Of a DNA stretch of 64,000 nt, positions 18,126 through 25,816 are shown piece by piece. Origin of the DNA: Bacteroidota bacterium (lineage in GTDB: Bacteria; Bacteroidota; Bacteroidia; Chitinophagales; Chitinophagaceae). Made by a program: the position numbers and the translations under genes. The notes under the pieces were generated by a model. That model saw nothing but the letters and a program-made list of their open reading frames with translations. It was not told the origin of the DNA and made no database searches. Each line of letters opens with the position of its first letter. Position 1 is the stretch's first letter. The stretch lies in NCBI GenBank assembly GCA_023422835.1, contig JAFAGI010000020.1:229742-293741 (forward strand), written 5' to 3'.

Positions 18126-20249
18126 TTAATTCAATAATAATTTTATTTGTTGCCCTGACTCCACAGGATCTCCCATAGCTATGGATTGCGAAGTAACTTT
18201 CCCTACTCCATCTATAAATACTTTCAGCCCTTTGCTCTCGCACAGGTACAAAGCATCTTTCAACCCAAGGCCAACAAGGTTGGGCATCTTGTTACCTTTT
18301 AGGTAATTCAGGTTTTTCAATACAGGCTTTTCATAACCATGCACCAATGCAAACTGTTTTTGTACGGTTGCTGAATCCACGTAATTGATGCCCAGTGTCT
18401 TGAATATGGTATGCAGGTCATGAACGCCGCCCGCGAAATAATAATTAGATGATTCCGCTTTTAAACTGTCTAAACCATGATCCTTTTCATTGCCATCCCT
18501 CCGCACATACATCGTGTACAGCCGCTGTGCTATTTCTTTAAACACAGGCCCTGCAACGGCTGCACCATAATATTTGGCCGCTCGCGGTTTGTTAATGATC
18601 ACTACAACGCAGGTATATTCCGGCTTTTCAGCAGGAAAATATCCGGCAAACGACGATTGGTAAATGCCTGCATTGTAGCCCAGCTTTCCCTGAGCCACCA
18701 AAGCAGTACCGGTTTTGCCTGCCACTTTAAAAGGCACATCGCGCAACAGCCTGTAGCCTGTGCCACCTTCAATGTTGCACACACCTTCCAGCATGGCCTG
18801 TAATTTATTCACCACTTCGGGAGAACATATAGTTCTTAATTCATGTGGGTACTTTTTTTCTATTACCACACCATCGCTGGCAATGGCATCTACGAGATAA
18901 GGCCGCATCATTTTACCATTATTGGCCACGGTATTGTACAGCATGGCGGTATGCAGCGGTGATATAGTAAGGCTGTAACCAAATGCCATCCAGGGTAATG
19001 TTGTTGCACTCCATGTAGATGAGCCGGGCAGATGTATCACGGGATTGCGTTCGCCTACCAGGTCTATACCTGTTTTTTCTGCAAAGCCCATGTTCTTTAA
19101 ATGATCAATAAACAATGCAGGGTTGGCGCCGTAAGCATTATACACCAGCTTGGCGCTTGCTACGTTAGAGCTCATCTCAAATGCTTTTTTCACACTGGCC
19201 ACATGCCCGTGGTTCTCACTGTCGTAAACGGTGCGTTTATTTATCAGCCAGCGGCCGCCTTCCATGTCAATGGATTTGCCGGTATCGGTCTTGCCATCTT
19301 CGAGCACAGCCAGCATCGAGGCAAGCTTAAAAGTAGAGCCAGGCTCTGTAGGTGTAATGGCATTGTTGTATATTTCGGCATAGTTGCCATTGGGTGTTCT
19401 GTCGAGGTTTGCAATGGCCTTTACTTTGCCGGTTTTTACTTCCATCACAATGGCAGTGCCTTTCTGGGCTTCGTTTTCCTGCATCATCTTCATCAGCGCA
19501 TTCTCTACAATTTCCTGCATTTTTATATCAATGGTCGTGATGATGTCCTTGCCGTCTTCGGGGTCAATTTCGTTGGCGTTTTCCACAGGTACCGCAACAC
19601 CGCCGGCAATAAAGCGTATCAGCCTTCTGCCTTCTTTTCCTTTAAGAATGGAATCGTAGGTAAGTTCCAAGCCTACATTGGAACTGTTTTCCCTGTTAAG
19701 GCCTATTGTCCTGAAAGCCAGCATGCCGTATGGGTTCAGACGTATGTTTTTTACTTCGGGTATAAATCCGCTTTTGTTGCGTCCTTCTCTTACCAGGGGA
19801 AGTTTCAGTAGTTTCTGGTAATCCCTGAAATTTACTTTTTTTAATAAGGAATAATACCTGAGCTCCTTGTTGTATCCGTATTCCAGCTCCTGCCTGTAGT
19901 CGCTTGCCGTTTTTTGAGGGAACAATATAGCAAGATGGTGGCACAAGGAATCCAGGTTTTCCCTGAAACGTTTGCCATTCTTTTCCCTTAAACCATCAGC
20001 AGCAAAATCTATATAAATATCAAACTGCGGTATGCTGGTGCTGAGCATCTGCCCGTCCTGGCTGTAAATGGTGCCGCGCGAGGCATCGAGCATCTGCATC
20101 TTCTGGTGCAGGCTGTCGCTCATGCTTTTCCAGTAATCTCCCTGTGCGCTTTGTATGTAAAAAGCTTTGCCAACTACAGCCACACAGATCAGTATGATCA
20201 GGAGATAGGCCAGGTAGACCCTTGATAATATGACGTTCTTTACTTCCAT
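18126..20249 (-). CDS. ftsI: Division transpeptidase FtsI (class B PBP) with C-terminal PASTA domain
   Basis: Cross-links septal peptidoglycan with FtsW. Counting from the ATG at 20249 (707 aa), there is a short cytoplasmic tail, one membrane helix (about 7-28), the PBP dimerisation domain, and a transpeptidase domain. The three active-site motifs are Ser305-Thr-Phe-Lys308, Ser360-Ser-Asn362 and Lys512-Thr-Gly514. A PASTA domain (NKMPNLVGLGLKDAL onward) forms the last 60 residues, as in many Bacteroidetes FtsI proteins. An in-frame ATG at 20291 would overlap ftsL by 32 nt. I prefer 20249 because GGAG precedes it and the membrane anchor then starts with MEVKNVIL. Confidence 0.95.
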   Translation of the reverse strand: MEVKNVILSRVYLAYLLIILICVAVVGKAFYIQSAQGDYWKSMSDSLHQKMQMLDASRGTIYSQDGQMLSTSIPQFDIYIDFAADGLREKNGKRFRENLDSLCHHLAILFPQKTASDYRQELEYGYNKELRYYSLLKKVNFRDYQKLLKLPLVREGRNKSGFIPEVKNIRLNPYGMLAFRTIGLNRENSSNVGLELTYDSILKGKEGRRLIRFIAGGVAVPVENANEIDPEDGKDIITTIDIKMQEIVENALMKMMQENEAQKGTAIVMEVKTGKVKAIANLDRTPNGNYAEIYNNAITPTEPGSTFKLASMLAVLEDGKTDTGKSIDMEGGRWLINKRTVYDSENHGHVASVKKAFEMSSNVASAKLVYNAYGANPALFIDHLKNMGFAEKTGIDLVGERNPVIHLPGSSTWSATTLPWMAFGYSLTISPLHTAMLYNTVANNGKMMRPYLVDAIASDGVVIEKKYPHELRTICSPEVVNKLQAMLEGVCNIEGGTGYRLLRDVPFKVAGKTGTALVAQGKLGYNAGIYQSSFAGYFPAEKPEYTCVVVIINKPRAAKYYGAAVAGPVFKEIAQRLYTMYVRRDGNEKDHGLDSLKAESSNYYFAGGVHDLHTIFKTLGINYVDSATVQKQFALVHGYEKPVLKNLNYLKGNKMPNLVGLGLKDALYLCESKGLKVFIDGVGKVTSQSIAMGDPVESGQQIKLLLN

Positions 20250-20259
20250 TTTTACACCG

Positions 20260-20595
20260 TTACTCCTGCGAGTAAGCCGTGTGCCTTTCAATCATTTTTA
20301 TATGTACCGGTTGTTTATCGCTCAGGCTCAGGCCCATGGGCTCTGCTGCCTTTATGAGCTCTGACTCCCTTGTTTTATACATCAGCTCACTTTTCAGTGT
20401 TTTATATTCATACTCCAGCTCTACCAGCTTTTTATTGGTCCTGCTTATTTCTCTTATGCTCTTGTCTGCCTGATGGCCGTTGGCAATGTAGATCACGGTA
20501 AGAAAGCCAAGGAACAAAAAGAAGCCTATGTTTTCCACTATCCAGTTGTACCTGAATAATTTCTTGAACTCAATAATTTTTTTTCTTTTCTCCAT
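20260..20595 (-). CDS. ftsL: FtsL-like division protein
   Basis: Small bitopic protein expected to bridge FtsQ and FtsB-type partners to FtsWI. From the ATG at 20595 it has 111 residues: a basic N-terminus (MEKRKKIIEFKKLF), one membrane helix (about 20-40), and a periplasmic coiled coil (about 45-85, EISRTNKKLVELEYEYKTL). A longer form starting with TTG at 20634 would overlap rsmH by 17 nt and is less likely. FtsL sequences diverge strongly, so the call depends on size, topology and position between rsmH and ftsI. Confidence 0.83.
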   Translation of the reverse strand: MEKRKKIIEFKKLFRYNWIVENIGFFLFLGFLTVIYIANGHQADKSIREISRTNKKLVELEYEYKTLKSELMYKTRESELIKAAEPMGLSLSDKQPVHIKMIERHTAYSQE

Positions 20596-20617
20596 TACAT
20601 TCTTACTTAGCTCACTC

Positions 20618-21526
20618 TTATATTTTTTCTGCAACCCTTAGCCTGGCGCTGCGGCTGCGGCTGTTGTTACTGATCTCTTGCTGTGACGGCGCCACCGGTT
20701 TCCTGGTAATTACCTTTAACGGGTTTTGAAATGTGGAATTAAACAACGGATTTTCATCAACCACATCAAAGGTGCCCTGTTTAAAAAAGTTTTTCACCAT
20801 CCTGTCTTCGAGGGAGTGAAAAGTAATAATCGCGCACCTGCCCCCGCTGTTCAGCAATTCGGGCACCTGAGACAGTAATTCCTGCAATACTTTCAGCTCT
20901 TCATTCACTTCAATGCGCAAAGCCTGGAATACCTGTGCAAAATATTTATTAGGATTACCTTTAACCATGGGCGCTACCAGGCTCTTGAAACCCTTAATAC
21001 TTGCGAGCGCGGTAGCAGTTCTTTTTTCTACTATATGCCTGGCCAATGTTCTGGCGTTGGTCACTTCTCCGTATTTACTAAAAATATCCTGCAAAGTTTT
21101 TTCATCGTTTTGCATCAATACATGCATGGCGGTAGTTTCATTACGCTTATCCATACGCATATCCAGCGGCCCGTCAAACCTGGTAGAGAAACCGCGTTCG
21201 GCTTCGTCGAACTGAAAACTGCTGACACCCAGGTCAACAAGTATTCCATCTACCTTATCTATGTCATTCACTTTCAGGAAACGGCTGATATACCGGAAAT
21301 TCTGGGAAATGAACAAGACACGATCATCATGCGGGATATTTTTCCTGGCATCTTCATCCTGGTCGAAAGCCACAAGCCTGCCCTGTGTTCCCAGCTTTTC
21401 TAAAATGCCACGGCTGTGCCCGCCACCGCCAAACGTACAATCTACGTAAGTGCCCCCGGTTCTTATATTCAGATTATCAATGGTTTCCCTGAACAGTACC
21501 GGAATATGATAATCGTTTCCATACAT
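20618..21526 (-). CDS. rsmH: 16S rRNA (cytosine1402-N4)-methyltransferase
   Basis: SAM-dependent methyltransferase (formerly MraW) that modifies C1402 in the ribosomal P site. The 302-residue protein begins YHIPVLFRETIDNL, has the SAM loop DCTFGGGGHSRGIL near 29-42, ILVDLGVSSFQFD near 100 and the C-terminal RCAIITFHSLEDRMVK. Length is normal. The second gene of the dcw cluster, 17 nt behind mraZ. Confidence 0.97.
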   Translation of the reverse strand: MYGNDYHIPVLFRETIDNLNIRTGGTYVDCTFGGGGHSRGILEKLGTQGRLVAFDQDEDARKNIPHDDRVLFISQNFRYISRFLKVNDIDKVDGILVDLGVSSFQFDEAERGFSTRFDGPLDMRMDKRNETTAMHVLMQNDEKTLQDIFSKYGEVTNARTLARHIVEKRTATALASIKGFKSLVAPMVKGNPNKYFAQVFQALRIEVNEELKVLQELLSQVPELLNSGGRCAIITFHSLEDRMVKNFFKQGTFDVVDENPLFNSTFQNPLKVITRKPVAPSQQEISNNSRSRSARLRVAEKI

Positions 21527-21543
21527 CTGCAGTTATTTTTTAT

Positions 21544-21990
21544 TTACACACCACTAAACAATTCCGATGCAAGGCTTTCCATGCTTGCCATCTGTGCTTC
21601 CACATATTTGTCCTTAGCTCCTTTATCCCATATTTCCACTTTATTGCCCTGCGCCCAGAATACCACGTCCTTTGAAAGGCCGGCATATTCCTGCAAATGC
21701 TTTGGCATCAACAGCCTGCCTGCGCTATCAGGTTCTACAATAGCAATCCCGTCTAAAAAAAGCCTTTTGAACTGCTGCACTTTCGGATTAAAATCATTCA
21801 TGCCGTCTAATTTCTGGCGCATTACACTCCATTGGCTCTGCAAATACAGCGTGAGGCAATTGTTCATACCACGTTTGATCACGAAAGACGACTCATCCTG
21901 ATCCTCCAACTGGCGGCGGAACTCGGCCGGGATCATCATCCTGCCTTTTGTATCCATAGTAACCTTATATTCGCCGAAAATGCTTGACAT
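21544..21990 (-). CDS. mraZ: Transcriptional regulator MraZ
   Basis: DNA-binding protein of the SpoVT/AbrB fold that regulates its own dcw operon in characterised species. From the ATG at 21990 the product is 148 residues with the usual two repeats: one begins MSSIFGEYKVTMDTKGRMMI, and the second contains VEPDSAGRLLMPKHL. A longer ORF to 22044 adds residues that do not fit the family and would run through the operator. Three GTG(G/T) boxes at 10-bp spacing lie directly upstream. Confidence 0.96.
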   Translation of the reverse strand: MSSIFGEYKVTMDTKGRMMIPAEFRRQLEDQDESSFVIKRGMNNCLTLYLQSQWSVMRQKLDGMNDFNPKVQQFKRLFLDGIAIVEPDSAGRLLMPKHLQEYAGLSKDVVFWAQGNKVEIWDKGAKDKYVEAQMASMESLASELFSGV

Positions 21991-22017
21991 GAAGGAAATT
22001 GATTTTATCAGTACAAA

Positions 22018-22047
22018 ATAACACAATTTCCCACTTTTTACCACTTT
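22018..22047 (-). promoter_or_regulatory. MraZ boxes and dcw promoter region
   Basis: On the minus strand GTGG, GTGG and GTGT occur at exactly 10-bp steps (first bases at 22044, 22034 and 22024), each followed by a T/A-rich spacer. Known MraZ operators are arrays of TGGG-N5 at the same spacing. TTATTTTG, a 7/8 match to TAnnTTTG, overlaps the third box about 25 nt before the mraZ ATG. This arrangement fits autoregulation. Confidence 0.7.
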
Positions 22048-22237
22048 TTGAGTAGGCGTTTTTTATCCACAAATGCAAAACAGCTGAAACCTAATAAACA
22101 TAAGGCATCCAGCTAAATTAATGAAAAAGCTATGTGCAAATAATGTGCATAAATGTGGATAACAGCAGTAAAAATACAAACTAAATACACAAAGTCATTG
22201 TATAATACAAACTTATGAAGCTTTATGGTGTGCAGAA

Positions 22238-23023
22238 TTAGTAGCTTGAACAAAAACCATTGTTAACATGTAGTTGTTCACTAATCAACAATTTTACTTC
22301 GCTAAGATTTATAAATACTTTGTTTGATAAGTTTTTTTTGAACTTTTGTCATATTTTTTCTGCCGGGCTTAACTCCGGGCTGTGCAATAGGGTAAATTCA
22401 GCAGGAAGCTTTTGCTAGTCGATAGGTGAAAATGCTCCATAAAGATAGGTACTTTAAGATAGGTACTTTGGAATACTTATTGAAAAGGGCATATGGGCTT
22501 TACGCCTTTGCTGTTAGCTTCCTGCCGTTTTTAGTGAACAACCCGAACTTGCATTCATCCTGAAAATAAAGATTACTTAGCGATAATGTTGCTTTACTTC
22601 GCCCGGTGGCTTCTCTACCGATGCAATCAAAGTTTTTTAAAATCCTCTACCTTGTCCTGATCTTTGCTGACATGGGATTTTCTTGCTACTTTCGTTTTGG
22701 CGCCAAACTTTAGTATGCAGTATTTCAATAGTGTATTGTATTTTACTTCTTTGTTGAATTTTTTTTCCCATTGCTTGAGCGCTACAAAGCCTGTTAGCCC
22801 GTTGTTAGGGGTCATGCAGCACCCTAGACAATGCTTCATGTTCGGCTTGGGTGAATACTGAGGGTTTAAACCCTTTGCGGTTATGGGATAGCAAAGACTC
22901 AAGGCCGCCGTTTTTGTAAGAGGCCCTCCAGTTATGTGTCGTCTGGCTGCCTGCGCCAATACGCTCCATGAGTGCACGTTTAGAAATACCCGTTTGCCCT
23001 TCCTTTTTTATTTCTATAAGCAT
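22238..23023 (-). pseudogene. Decayed IS630-family transposase
   Basis: Reading the minus strand in pieces recovers most of an IS630-type transposase. An N-terminal helix-turn-helix (ISKRALMERIGAGSQTTHNW, 22805-23023) ends at DP followed by TAA. The next frame continues NNGLTGFVALKQWEKKF to KSHVSKDQDKVEDFKKL (to 22627). Then comes SNLYFQDECKFGLFTKNG with the first catalytic Asp, followed by a jump to HSPELSPAEKI with the last acidic residue, where the usual Trp codon is TGA. The middle of the DDE domain is deleted. Frameshifts, stops and the deletion make it non-functional. It sits at the downstream end of the copper island, just before the dcw promoter. Confidence 0.82.
22442..22469. repeat. 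Perfect 14-bp tandem duplication inside the IS630 relic
   Basis: AAGATAGGTACTTT occurs twice head to tail (22442-22455 and 22456-22469), in the part of the relic where the middle of the DDE domain has been lost. It may mark a slippage or deletion event. Confidence 0.9.
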
Positions 23024-23197
23024 CTTTATGCGGGGAACAAATAGACTGTGCTACTTTAAGCAATTTACAAAGCATGGTTAAATCTTCTTTTACGGGTATT
23101 ACTAACCTGTTAAGAAATTATGAAATGGTCAAATTCGGGATTATTGAAAAGACCATGTGGTCAAAAAATGGTAATGAGATTCCGAATAAAATTACAG

Positions 23198-25813
23198 TTA
23201 ATAAATAATTGTCACGCCTGCGCCGAAGCCCATATCGCTATCATAGTGGGTTGACAAGGCAAGCCATTTGGTAGTAATGTACCGGAAGCCTGCCGTATAT
23301 TCTTTATCGGTATTGGCCATCAGGTTGAGGCGCAAACGTGGCGTGATGGGAATATCTTCACGCATTAACTGAAAGCGGATTTTTCCGAACATATCAATCC
23401 TTGCATCCGCTACAACTAACCACGGCAAGGTGTATTGAAAACCCGCAACGGGCGCCCAATAATTTTTATGAATCGTTTCCTGCCCAAAGACATTCTTTTC
23501 CACGCCGTGGCTTTTTGCTTTGTAACGATACTGTGTACCGATGTATGGGTAAGCCCATTGCATTTTGCCCAAGTATCTGCCAAAAATCAGGCTGCCTTCC
23601 GCGCCGTGCTCTGGTTTCAATCCAATATGCCAATCGCCGCTGAGTGCATACCTGTGGCTCATCCACATCAATTCGCCATCGCTGCCATTGCTTTCTAATC
23701 CAACTTCTGCTTTAAATGCAGTCATGCGGTTGTCCTTTTTAAACATTCTCCACGCTTCCTGCTTGTTTGGTAATTGCGGATTGGGTTCTGAATTTTGGTA
23801 GCTAAATACCCTTCCCATGCCGGCCATCATGTGGTATAAAATGTGGCAGTGAAAAAACCAGTCGCCGTCCTGGTTGGCTGCAAATTCTATGGTATCGGTT
23901 TCCATTGGCAGTATGTCTAATACATTTTTCAACGGCGCGTATTCGCCTTTGGAATTGAGTACCCTGAAATCGTGGCCGTGCAGATGCATCGGGTGGCGCA
24001 TCATGGAATTGTTGGTCATGATTACCCGTAAAACTTCGCCTTTTTTGATTAGGATTTTATCTGCTTCGGTTACTGTTTTATTATCAAGTGTCCACAAATA
24101 ATGGTTCATGTTCCCTTCCAATTGAAAATGAATTGTATGGACGGGCGCATCGGGTGCAAAGGCTGTTTTTTCGGGTGATTTGAGCAGGTCGTAATTTAAT
24201 GTACGAATACCATTTACAGTGGACATATCCATTGTTTCGTGTTCATTTTCCGCTTTTTTTTGTAGAACTAAATCCATACCGCATTTGGGGCACTTGCCGG
24301 GTTTGTCGGAAATAACTTCGGTGTGCATTGGGCAGGTATATTGTTGCATATTGTGCATGGAGTGGTCTTGTGTTTCAGTGCCGTGCTGCATATTTTCCAT
24401 ATCATGGTTCATGGATTGTTGGCCTTGCAATTCGGGATACATCACCTGGTTCATATCCATTGTTTGCAGGCTCATTTTCATTCCCATATCTTTCATGTCG
24501 CCGTTCATCTTCATCATATTGTTCATCATCTTCATGCCTTCAAAATATTTCAGGCGGGGCAAATCGGGCGCCGGCATCTTGTGGCCGCTGCCTAGCCAGA
24601 GCGAGGCGTGTTTGGTACGGTCTTCGAGAGTAGCCCTCAACTCGTAACGCATATTTTCGGGAATGTTTACTTCAATATCATAAGTTTCCGCAGTACCGAT
24701 TATTAATCTGTCTACTTCCACCGGCTCAACATCATTTCCATCATTGGCAACCACTGTGATTTTGCCGCCGCCGTAATTCAACCAAAAATAACTGGATGCG
24801 CCGGCATTCACAACCCTCAATCTTATTTTATCGCCGGCCTTGAGCCTCACCGTTTCAATGGTTTGTTCGGGTTTGCCATTAATGAGGAACCTGTCGTAGT
24901 ACACATCGCTCACATCCATCGCTTTCATACGCAGCCATTCATTTTTAAGTTTTGTGCCGAATGCTTTGTGTTGAATGGCTTCGGCGTAGCTTTGCACACT
25001 TCCTTTTTTAATGGCGTACCAATCGTTGGCTGTATGTAATCTTCGCATTACTTCATTGGGTTTTTCGTCTGTCCACTCGCTAAGCACAACAGGTATAATG
25101 GACTTGTACCGGCTTTCCATTAACCTATTATCTCTTTTTTTAAAAACCAAAGCGCCATACATGCCTGCCTGCTCTTGCAAACCGCTGTGGGAATGATACC
25201 AGTAAGTGCCATTCTGTACAACTTTAAATTTGTACAAGTGGGTTTCGCCCGGGCCGATTCTTTTTGTGGTAAGATAAGGCACGCCATCCTGCGGGTTAGG
25301 CAGAATTACGCCATGCCAATGCAGCGAAGTTTCTTCTTTTTTTAGATTGTTGTGCAAATAAATTTCTGCCGTGTCGCCTTCGGTGAAATACAAAGTTGGC
25401 GCAGGGATTTGTCCATTGATGGCATAAGCATGTCGTCTTTTTCCTGTAAAGTTTACGATTGTATCGGTTACATACAAATCATAGCGTACGGTTTTGCCGG
25501 CAAAGGAAATAGCCTCACCCCCAACGCCCTCTCCTTTTGGAGAGGGGGCTATATCATCACTTTCCACTTGTAACGAAGCCCGCCCGGATGGATCGGCCGG
25601 CGGGGAAGCGGGAACCTTTTTTGGCACTAAGTTCATTCCACATTTCGGACATTTGTCCGGCGATTTCTTCTGCACTTCGGGGTGCATAGGGCAAGTGTAA
25701 ATGACTTTATTCTCCGTCCTCTCCACATCCCGAACCTTCGGGAGAGAGGGAGCTTGCGCCTGTGCATTGAATACAAAAGCAAGCGCAAGAAGTATTGTTA
25801 GAAAATAATTCAT
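23198..25813 (-). CDS. CopA/PcoA-type multicopper oxidase with two metal-binding modules and a C-terminal extension
   Basis: Periplasmic oxidase expected to oxidise Cu(I). The 871 residues run: signal peptide (1-20), heavy-metal-binding module YTCPMHPEV...CPKCGM (39-60), a repeat-derived linker, then cupredoxin domains. Copper ligands are His165-Trp-His167, His207-Ser-His209, HPMHLHGH (607-614) and HCHILYHMMAGM (655-666). A Met/His-rich stretch (424-490) and a second YTCPMH module (492-513) are inserted between cupredoxin domains. After the oxidase, residues about 695-871 form a beta-rich extension (ending YDSDMGFGAGVTIIY) that resembles CopB/PcoB-type outer-membrane proteins. The gene lies 3 nt behind the P-type ATPase and is the last of the island. 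Confidence 0.93.
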   Translation of the reverse strand: MNYFLTILLALAFVFNAQAQAPSLPKVRDVERTENKVIYTCPMHPEVQKKSPDKCPKCGMNLVPKKVPASPPADPSGRASLQVESDDIAPSPKGEGVGGEAISFAGKTVRYDLYVTDTIVNFTGKRRHAYAINGQIPAPTLYFTEGDTAEIYLHNNLKKEETSLHWHGVILPNPQDGVPYLTTKRIGPGETHLYKFKVVQNGTYWYHSHSGLQEQAGMYGALVFKKRDNRLMESRYKSIIPVVLSEWTDEKPNEVMRRLHTANDWYAIKKGSVQSYAEAIQHKAFGTKLKNEWLRMKAMDVSDVYYDRFLINGKPEQTIETVRLKAGDKIRLRVVNAGASSYFWLNYGGGKITVVANDGNDVEPVEVDRLIIGTAETYDIEVNIPENMRYELRATLEDRTKHASLWLGSGHKMPAPDLPRLKYFEGMKMMNNMMKMNGDMKDMGMKMSLQTMDMNQVMYPELQGQQSMNHDMENMQHGTETQDHSMHNMQQYTCPMHTEVISDKPGKCPKCGMDLVLQKKAENEHETMDMSTVNGIRTLNYDLLKSPEKTAFAPDAPVHTIHFQLEGNMNHYLWTLDNKTVTEADKILIKKGEVLRVIMTNNSMMRHPMHLHGHDFRVLNSKGEYAPLKNVLDILPMETDTIEFAANQDGDWFFHCHILYHMMAGMGRVFSYQNSEPNPQLPNKQEAWRMFKKDNRMTAFKAEVGLESNGSDGELMWMSHRYALSGDWHIGLKPEHGAEGSLIFGRYLGKMQWAYPYIGTQYRYKAKSHGVEKNVFGQETIHKNYWAPVAGFQYTLPWLVVADARIDMFGKIRFQLMREDIPITPRLRLNLMANTDKEYTAGFRYITTKWLALSTHYDSDMGFGAGVTIIY
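25511..25552. repeat. REP-like palindrome inserted in frame in the oxidase gene
   Basis: CCCTCTCC-TTTT-GGAGAGGG (25527-25546) is a perfect 8-bp palindrome. It encodes the odd peptide IAPSPKGEGVGGEA (residues 88-101) in the linker after the first metal-binding module. The peptide is unlike the rest of the protein and looks like a palindromic repeat that invaded the coding sequence without breaking the frame. Confidence 0.65.
25718..25749. repeat. Second palindromic element in the oxidase gene
   Basis: CCTCTC...CCCGAA-CC-TTCGGG...GAGAGG forms a nested inverted repeat that shares the CCTCTC/GAGAGG arms with the element 170 bp away. It encodes the residues just after the signal peptide (around LPKVRDVER), where no domain is disturbed. 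Confidence 0.5.
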
Positions 25814-25816
25814 CGG

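Noticed and set aside
20596..20634. Longer FtsL with a TTG start
   Set aside because: Overlaps rsmH by 17 nt, while an ATG 39 nt downstream gives a normal FtsL.
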